Source of the DNA: Devosia sp.
Lineage (GTDB): Bacteria > Pseudomonadota > Alphaproteobacteria > Rhizobiales > Devosiaceae
Direction of reading: 5' to 3'
Assembly (NCBI GenBank): GCA_017794705.1
Contig: CP051235.1
Coordinates: 869,010 to 933,009, forward strand
DNA: 64,000 nucleotides
The notes beneath the pieces were generated by a model. The model was not told the DNA's origin and ran no database searches. It was given only the letters and a program-made list of their open reading frames with translations. This document shows, one piece after another, positions 56,488-64,000 of this stretch. Numbering within the stretch: the first letter of the stretch is position 1; each line of letters begins with the position of its first letter. The position numbers and the translations under genes are program-made.

Positions 56488-58359
<1,872 letters not shown>

Positions 58360-58415
58360 CAGGTGATTGTGACCTCAAACTTGCGGCGTGGCGCAAGCGG
58401 ATTGCGAGAAAGTGA

Positions 58416-58442
58416 CGGCCGCCAGATCATATCCGGCGGCCG
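58416..58442. other. GC hairpin between the two ABC exporter genes
   Basis: CGGCCGCC (58416-58423) pairs with GGCGGCCG (58435-58442) around an 11-base loop, 28 bases past the stop of the first exporter gene. The bases after it on the minus strand are only weakly T-rich, so it may be a partial terminator. Confidence 0.45.
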
Positions 58443-58469
58443 AACAGAATTTGTCAGCAGTAGTCTCTG

Positions 58470-60377
58470 CTATTCGGCGGCTTCGACTTCTGAATCGAAG
58501 TCAAGGAAGCCCCCGGACTGGCGTGCCCACAGCCTGGCGTAGTGACCGCCGGTCTCGATCAGTTCGTCGTGAGTCCCTTGCTCGACAATGCGACCGGCAT
58601 CCAGAACGATCAGCCGGTCCATGGCCGCGATTGTCGACAGCCGGTGGGCGATGGCGATTACCGTCTTGCCCTGCATCAGCCGCTGCAACTGCCCCTGGAT
58701 GGCAGCTTCTACCTCGGAATCGAGCGCAGAGGTTGCTTCATCCAGTACGAGGATCGGTGCGTCCTTCAGCAGGACCCGGGCAATAGCGATACGCTGGCGC
58801 TGGCCGCCTGAAAGTTTCACACCGCGTTCGCCGACATGGGCGTTGTAGTCTGTCCGGCCCTTTGAATCGCGCAGGCCGAGAATGAACTCATGGGCTTCTG
58901 CGAGCTTTGCGGCAGCAATGGCTTCCTGCTCTGAAGAGTCAGGCCGGCCATAAGTAATATTGTCCCTGACCGAACGGTGCAGCAACGAGGTGTCCTGGGT
59001 CACGACGCCGATATTGGCGCGCAAGGACTCCTGGGTAACGGTTGAAATGTCCGTCCCGTCGATGGTGATACGTCCGGATTCCAGATCGTAAAAGCGCAAC
59101 AGCATGTTGACGATGGTTGATTTGCCCGCGCCTGAGCGGCCCACGAGGCCGATCTTTTCGCCCGGCTTGATGTGCAGGTTCAGCCCATCAATCACCGACA
59201 CGCCGCGTTTGACTTTGGGCTCGTCGTCACCATCCTGGCCGTCAGCCGGAGGCAGCGCCACAGCCTCGTAGTTGAAATGGACATCCTCGAAGCGGATGTC
59301 GCCTTTCACACGGGGCATGGTGGTTGCGTTCGGGGCATCGCTGACGACCTGCGCCATGGAAATGGAGTTGATGCCGTCGCGTACGGTGCCGATGTTTTCA
59401 AACAGCGCCGACATTTCCCACATGATCCAGTGGGACATGTTGTTCATGCGCATGATGAGTGCGATTGCGCCGGCAACGGCACCCGCCCCGACTTCGCCGA
59501 CGCTCCACAGGTAAAGGCCGGTGCCAGCAACGACAAACAGGGCGCTGAAATTGAGCCAGTCAACGCCGATCTCGAACCAGCTGCCCAGCCGCATCTGGCG
59601 ATGCACCGTTATCAGGAACTCGTCGAGACCCTCGTGGGCGTAGCTTTCCTCACGCCTGGCGTGGGAGAAAAGTTTGACGGTCGAAATGTTGGTGTAGCTG
59701 TCGACAACGCGGCCGGTCATCAGCGAACGGGCGTCTGCCTGATCCTGAGCGACCCGCGCCATGCGCGGCACGAAGTACCAGAGCATGACGCCGTAGACAG
59801 CCAGCCACAGGGCAAAGGGGATGGCGAAACGCCAGTCGGCGGCAAAGGCAAAGACAAGCGCGCCGATGAAATAGGCACCGACATAGACCGCAACATCAAG
59901 GACCTTCATCACCACTTCGCGGACGGCGATGGAGGTCTGCATGAGCTTGGTGGCGATGCGGCCGGCAAATTCGTTCTGGAAATAGCCCATGGACTGGCGC
60001 AGCAAGTAGCGGTGTGCCTGCCAGCGGATGCGCTGGGGGAAATTGCCCAAAAGTGTCTGATGAATGACCAGCGTGTTGATCAGCGCGACGGCGGGAAACA
60101 GCACCAGCAGCACACCTGCCATCAGGACGAGGGTCAGCGCCTCGTCCTGAAAGAAGGTCTCGGGATTGCTCGTCGTCAGCCAGTCGACGATGTTGGCCAG
60201 AAAACCGAAAAACATGATTTCGATGATGGCCACCATCACGGCGGTGACCGACATCAGCGCCAGCCAACGCTTGGCACCCTTGGAATAATGCAGGCAGAAG
60301 GCCAGCAGGCCCGTAGGCGGGCGCTGCGGTTCTTCAGACGGATACGGGTTGAGGCGGCTTTCAAACCAGCTCAGCAT
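58470..60377 (-). CDS. ABC exporter half-transporter (type I, fused permease-ATPase)
   Basis: A 635-residue paralogue of the downstream exporter, first gene of the block. The membrane domain spans about residues 35-330, and the ATPase carries GLVGRSGAGKSTIVN, VKLSGGQRQRIAIARVLL, ILVLDEATSALDSE and AIAHRLSTI, identical to its partner over long stretches. A charged insertion (ADGQDGDDEPKVKRG) lies before the ATPase beta strand. AGGTG lies about 9 bases before the ATG. It diverges from pepN over 216 bases. The similarity to Msb2-like multidrug and lipid exporters is general and does not name a cargo. Confidence 0.92.
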   Translation of the reverse strand: MLSWFESRLNPYPSEEPQRPPTGLLAFCLHYSKGAKRWLALMSVTAVMVAIIEIMFFGFLANIVDWLTTSNPETFFQDEALTLVLMAGVLLVLFPAVALINTLVIHQTLLGNFPQRIRWQAHRYLLRQSMGYFQNEFAGRIATKLMQTSIAVREVVMKVLDVAVYVGAYFIGALVFAFAADWRFAIPFALWLAVYGVMLWYFVPRMARVAQDQADARSLMTGRVVDSYTNISTVKLFSHARREESYAHEGLDEFLITVHRQMRLGSWFEIGVDWLNFSALFVVAGTGLYLWSVGEVGAGAVAGAIALIMRMNNMSHWIMWEMSALFENIGTVRDGINSISMAQVVSDAPNATTMPRVKGDIRFEDVHFNYEAVALPPADGQDGDDEPKVKRGVSVIDGLNLHIKPGEKIGLVGRSGAGKSTIVNMLLRFYDLESGRITIDGTDISTVTQESLRANIGVVTQDTSLLHRSVRDNITYGRPDSSEQEAIAAAKLAEAHEFILGLRDSKGRTDYNAHVGERGVKLSGGQRQRIAIARVLLKDAPILVLDEATSALDSEVEAAIQGQLQRLMQGKTVIAIAHRLSTIAAMDRLIVLDAGRIVEQGTHDELIETGGHYARLWARQSGGFLDFDSEVEAAE

Positions 60378-60593
60378 GGGACACCTATCGATTTTGATGA
60401 GCGCGCTCTATTGCGTTGAAGTAAGAACTTCAAAAGACGTAGAGGAGCGGCGCGCCGACCACAGGCCCGGTGCGGTACGTCTCGAATTGACGCTTTGCGA
60501 CCGGGCCGCTATTGGCCAGCCGCACAGAATACTTATTTCTGCTCCGGCGTCTGTAACCGGACGGCCACACATTGAGATTTACGGGAGAGCAAA

Positions 60594-63236
60594 TTGGCTG
60601 AAGTACGCAACGAAGTGATTTTTCTCAAGGATTATCAGCCATTTGCCTATGAAGTGCATCATATCGATCTGGTGTTTGACGTGGGCGAAAAGTCCACGCT
60701 CGTAACCTCAAAAATCGACGTCTCACCTCGGAAAGGCACCCCGACAGGTACGCGACTCGACCTGGACGGCGAATTGCTGACACCGAAACGCGTGACTGTC
60801 GACGGACGCGAACTCGACGAAAACGAGTACGAAGCAAACGCCCAGGGACTGAGCCTGCTTTCGCCTCCCGACCGAGCCTTTGTGCTGGAAACACTGGTCG
60901 AACTCGACCCGGAAAACAACAAGAGGCTGATGGGGCTCTATCGCTCAAACGGCGTGTGGTGCACGCAGTGCGAGGCAGAAGGATTCCGCCGGATCACCTA
61001 CATGGCGGACCGGCCCGATGTACTCGCGACATATCGCGTGCGGCTGGAAGCGGACAAGCAAATGGCGCCCGTGCTGCTGGCCAATGGCAATCTGGTGGAG
61101 ACAGGTGATCTGAAAGGCGGACGGCACTATGCAGTCTGGGACGATCCGCACCCGAAGCCGACCTATTTGTTTGCAGTGGTTGCCGGGGATCTGGGGGTGA
61201 TCCGGGACGAATTTACCACGGCCTCAGGACGCCACGTTGATCTGGCGATCTATGCGGAGCACGGCAAGCAGGATGACTGTGTGTTCGCTATGGACGCGCT
61301 GAAGCGTTCGATGGCCTGGGATGAGAAGCGCTTCGGCCGGGAATATGACCTAGACGTCTTCAACATTGTTGCCGTCAGCGACTTCAACTTTGGTGCGATG
61401 GAAAACAAGGGGCTGAACATATTCAACGACCGGCTGATCCTGGCGCAGCCTGACGCAGCGACGGATGCTGATTACGGGCGAGTGGAAAGTGTGGTGGCGC
61501 ACGAATATTTCCACAACTGGACGGGAAACCGGATCACCTGCCGTGACTGGTTTCAACTTTGTCTGAAGGAAGGGCTGACCGTTTATCGCGATCAGGAATT
61601 CACCAGCGACGAGCGATCACGGCCGGTCAAGCGGATTGAGGACGTGCGCGACCTGAGAGCGCGGCAGTTCCCCGAGGACGAGGGTCCCCTCGCCCACCCG
61701 CCGCGTCCGGACCAGTTCAGCGAGATCAACAACTTTTACACGGCGACAGTCTACGACAAGGGTGCCGAAGTCGTGCGCATGCTGGCCACGTTGCTGGGTG
61801 AAGAGGACTTCCGCAAAGGCACCGACCTCTACTTTGAACGCCACGACGGGGAAGCGACGACCATTGAATCCTGGCTCAAGGTCTTCGAAGACGCCACGGG
61901 CCGCGACCTGCAGCAATTCGGCATCTGGTACACGCAGGCGGGTACGCCGGAAGTCACTGCCGAAAGCGACTGGGACGCCGAGACCAAAACCTGTTCGCTG
62001 AAGCTGACCCAACACACTGCGCCCACTCCGGGCCAAAGCGACAAACAGAACCTGGTCATTCCGATCAAGTTCGGTTTGATCGGCCCGAACGGGCAGGAAC
62101 TGGAATGGGAAAGCGTTATTGGCGGTCACGTCGAAGGTGACATCATCGTCCTCGACGAGGCGGTTGCAGAACTGACGTTTACGGGTGTCGCCAGCAGGCC
62201 TGTGCCTTCGTTGCTGCGCGGCTTTTCCGCGCCGGTGAAACTGAAATCCAACCTAATGCGTGATGATCAGCTGTTCCTGGCGCGGCACGACAAGGATGGG
62301 TTCAACCGTTGGCAGGCGCTGCAGGAGGTCGCGCTGCAGCTCATGGTCGATGCGGTCAGAACCGGCGGTGACCTCGATGAAGGCGCCGTTGCGGCGCTGG
62401 CGGCGGCGTTGGGCGAAACGCTTGCCGACAAGGAAATGGATGACGCGCTTAAGGCCATGGCGCTGAGCCTGCCCGGCGAACTGGCCGTGGCGAGCGCCGT
62501 CGGCCACGATATTGACCCGCAAGCGATTCATGTCGTGCGTCGGGCGCTCCTGGCTTCAGTGGCGCGCCGTATCCAGGGGCCGCTCAGTCAAACACATGCA
62601 AGGCTCGCCCTTTCGAGAGACGACAGCCAGGCCATCTCCGCGGTACATGGCCGAACCTTGAAGAATGCCTGTCTCGGGTTGCTGGTCGCAACCGGCAGCG
62701 CTGCCCATTCGCAGCTCGCAGCTGAACAGTACTCAGCCGCGTCAAACATGACCGACCGGATGGGCGCACTTGGTGCCAGTGTCGCCAATTGGACCAGCGA
62801 GGCCAGGAGCCTTCTCGATAGTTTCGGTGAACGGGTGAAAAGTGATCCGCTGATGGGGGACAAATGGCTTTCTCTCAGCGCGATGCGCCCGGATGACGGG
62901 GCGCTGGATGCGGTGAAATCGATCTACAACGGTCCGGATTTCCCGCGCACCAACCCCAACCGCATGCGGTCGCTGATCGGTGCGTTTGCCATGAGCAACG
63001 TGGCGCAGTTCACTAGAACCGACGGAGCCGGATTCGAGTTCGTGGCAGCTGTCTGCAGGGAAGCAGACGGTTACAATCCGCAACTCTCAGCTCGGCTTCT
63101 GACAGCCTTCCGCAGTTGGCGAACATGGGAGCCGAAACGGCGGCAACTGGCGGAGAAAGTGCTACGTGATTTGGCAGAATCAGACGGACTTTCGCGCGAC
63201 CTGACCGATATTCTGACCCGGACACTGGCCGGCTGA
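60594..63236 (+). CDS. pepN: Aminopeptidase N (M1 family)
   Basis: Zinc metallopeptidase of 880 residues that trims N-terminal amino acids in the cytosol. The exopeptidase motif FGAMENKGLNIF precedes the zinc site VVAHEYFHNWTGNR (His303, Glu304, His307) with the third ligand Glu326 in LKEGLTVYRD. VYDKGAEVVRML supplies the transition-state Tyr. The C-terminal helical domain is complete. The start is TTG at 60594 with GGGAGAG about 7 bases upstream and no other start near. The long 216-base spacer to the divergent ABC gene can hold both promoters. Confidence 0.96.
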   Translation: MAEVRNEVIFLKDYQPFAYEVHHIDLVFDVGEKSTLVTSKIDVSPRKGTPTGTRLDLDGELLTPKRVTVDGRELDENEYEANAQGLSLLSPPDRAFVLETLVELDPENNKRLMGLYRSNGVWCTQCEAEGFRRITYMADRPDVLATYRVRLEADKQMAPVLLANGNLVETGDLKGGRHYAVWDDPHPKPTYLFAVVAGDLGVIRDEFTTASGRHVDLAIYAEHGKQDDCVFAMDALKRSMAWDEKRFGREYDLDVFNIVAVSDFNFGAMENKGLNIFNDRLILAQPDAATDADYGRVESVVAHEYFHNWTGNRITCRDWFQLCLKEGLTVYRDQEFTSDERSRPVKRIEDVRDLRARQFPEDEGPLAHPPRPDQFSEINNFYTATVYDKGAEVVRMLATLLGEEDFRKGTDLYFERHDGEATTIESWLKVFEDATGRDLQQFGIWYTQAGTPEVTAESDWDAETKTCSLKLTQHTAPTPGQSDKQNLVIPIKFGLIGPNGQELEWESVIGGHVEGDIIVLDEAVAELTFTGVASRPVPSLLRGFSAPVKLKSNLMRDDQLFLARHDKDGFNRWQALQEVALQLMVDAVRTGGDLDEGAVAALAAALGETLADKEMDDALKAMALSLPGELAVASAVGHDIDPQAIHVVRRALLASVARRIQGPLSQTHARLALSRDDSQAISAVHGRTLKNACLGLLVATGSAAHSQLAAEQYSAASNMTDRMGALGASVANWTSEARSLLDSFGERVKSDPLMGDKWLSLSAMRPDDGALDAVKSIYNGPDFPRTNPNRMRSLIGAFAMSNVAQFTRTDGAGFEFVAAVCREADGYNPQLSARLLTAFRSWRTWEPKRRQLAEKVLRDLAESDGLSRDLTDILTRTLAG

Positions 63237-63251
63237 AAAATTTTTTTCAGC
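63232..63251 (+). terminator. Palindrome overlapping the pepN stop codon
   Basis: GCTGAAAAA (63232-63240) and its complement (63243-63251) form a near-continuous palindrome, and the pepN stop TGA (63234-63236) lies in the left arm. A run of seven T lies within the right arm. It may work as an unusual terminator, but the loop is too small for a standard one. Confidence 0.45.
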
Positions 63252-63389
63252 GCTAAGGGATTCTGGCGACTCAGGTTTTCGACCGCGGCGCCGTCCAGGA
63301 CCCCAACCTGTCTGGACAAGAGTCTGCGAATTGATTCAAACATTTAGCGGGGCAATCATTTATTAACCATATCAGCTGCGGGGATTGAG

Positions 63390-64000
63390 ATGGGGCATGG
63401 GGGACCGACTTTCGCAAATGGCGGCGCTGCCGCCCAAAGCGGAAGCGAGCGCGACCCGGCCCCTGCACAACATTTGCAACTCTCCCTGATCGTTGTGCTG
63501 ATCGGTCTGGCGGTGGTGCTGAACCTCGCCAGCATCATAGCACCGGAAATTGTCGCCGGCTTCGACGATACCGAACAACAGACGCTCGGCATCGCCCGTC
63601 TAATCGCGCTGGCACTTCTGGCCCTGGTTATCCTGAAAATGTTGCGTCAGAGGAAATCGACCCGCCCCTATCTGCACGAAGCGCTAGATCTGCTGCCGGT
63701 GCCGGCGGCGCTATGGCGCGAAGATGGTTCGCTCGAACACTGCAACGGCGTGATGCAGCGTCTGTTCGGGTGGCCGGAGCGCCTGCCCCTCACCCGGCAG
63801 CAAATCGACCAATTGCGGTTCTGCAATTTTGGCCGTCAGGACGGCGGCAGGTCGGAACAGTTCGAGGTTGAGTCTTCGGAGGGGCGGTTCCTGCATGTTA
63901 CCAACCTCAAACTGACCAATGGCCGTTGCCTTTGTGTGATCAAGGACATTTCTGAACACCGGCAAACCAAAAACCAGCTGGCGGCGAGCCTTGAAGAAAA
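63390..64000 (+). CDS. PAS-domain membrane sensor protein, probable histidine kinase (cut by window end)
   Basis: The frame from an ATG at 63390 stays open to base 64000 (203 codons). After a polar N terminus come two hydrophobic segments (about residues 30-50 and 67-85), then a PAS-like domain (HEALDLLPVPAALWREDGSLEHCNGVMQRLFGWPE ... CLCVIKDISEHRQTKNQLAASLEE) that ends in the helical linker typical before a HisKA domain. The catalytic part lies outside the window, so the kinase call rests on this layout. GGGG lies about 7 bases before the start. Confidence 0.75.
   Translation, partial: MGHGGPTFANGGAAAQSGSERDPAPAQHLQLSLIVVLIGLAVVLNLASIIAPEIVAGFDDTEQQTLGIARLIALALLALVILKMLRQRKSTRPYLHEALDLLPVPAALWREDGSLEHCNGVMQRLFGWPERLPLTRQQIDQLRFCNFGRQDGGRSEQFEVESSEGRFLHVTNLKLTNGRCLCVIKDISEHRQTKNQLAASLEE

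Noticed and set aside
59172-60419. 415-codon plus-strand frame opposite the first ABC exporter gene
   Set aside because: Entirely antisense to conserved ATPase and membrane-domain coding sequence; its His- and Asp-rich composition is typical of such shadows.

Overview
The window is high-GC, gene-dense chromosomal DNA of an alphaproteobacterium, most likely of the Hyphomicrobiales (Rhizobiales). The evidence is the gene content: a DUF2865 secreted protein, a class II DAHP synthase, a GltX of the shorter alphaproteobacterial type, sitABCD, an NDP-forming ligase/GNAT fusion of Pat type, a host-attachment-family protein, a PcaQ-type LysR regulator, and an intergenic palindromic repeat of the kind common in this order. 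I see no tRNA, rRNA, CRISPR array, prophage or intact insertion sequence. The genus cannot be fixed from the sequence alone.

Region 1 to 21 kb is mostly housekeeping: GFA and VOC proteins, cysS, an SDR, cytochrome c', DUF2865, gltX-nadE, aroG, a VIT-family transporter, gor, a DUF2059 protein, rpiA, an L,D-transpeptidase, an Lrp-type regulator, a secreted nuclease, a membrane histidine kinase, divergent cobT/cobS, a retropepsin, a DUF302 protein with a palindromic operator, and dusA. Region 21 to 32 kb holds the sitABCD Mn/Fe importer behind Fur-family-like inverted repeats, a CPBP protease, a stress block (Usp, host-attachment protein, Pat-like acetyltransferase) with two FNR/FixK-type boxes, and the translationally coupled gluconeogenic pair fba-fbp.

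Region 32 to 39 kb joins gluconeogenesis to uronate use. pckA and a LacI-family regulator are separated by a 310-bp spacer with three near-identical 14-bp LacI-type palindromes. Divergent from the regulator runs Gfo/Idh oxidoreductase - uxaC - Gfo/Idh oxidoreductase. A 734-bp intergenic stretch follows, with a 24-bp palindrome and a nested palindromic repeat whose two hairpins differ by compensating changes.

Region 40 to 50 kb is a lignin-aromatic island: a TRAP transporter (dctQ-dctM, with dctP placed after pobA), pobA, pcaQ with a PcaQ-type box, a MetE-C-like methyltransferase, then vanA-vanR-vanB. Both oxygenase systems make protocatechuate; its ring-cleavage genes are not here. Region 50 to 64 kb has a triple-PAS diguanylate cyclase, then a six-gene same-strand block (two half-size ABC exporters, a small membrane protein, GH2 beta-mannosidase, DUF6580 membrane protein, lyxose/mannose isomerase), then divergent pepN and the start of a PAS sensor kinase cut by the window end. 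No clear case of a wholly new defence or mobile system was found. The most interesting leads are the operator array near pckA, the uxaC/Gfo-Idh operon, the aromatic island wiring and the mannosidase/exporter block.
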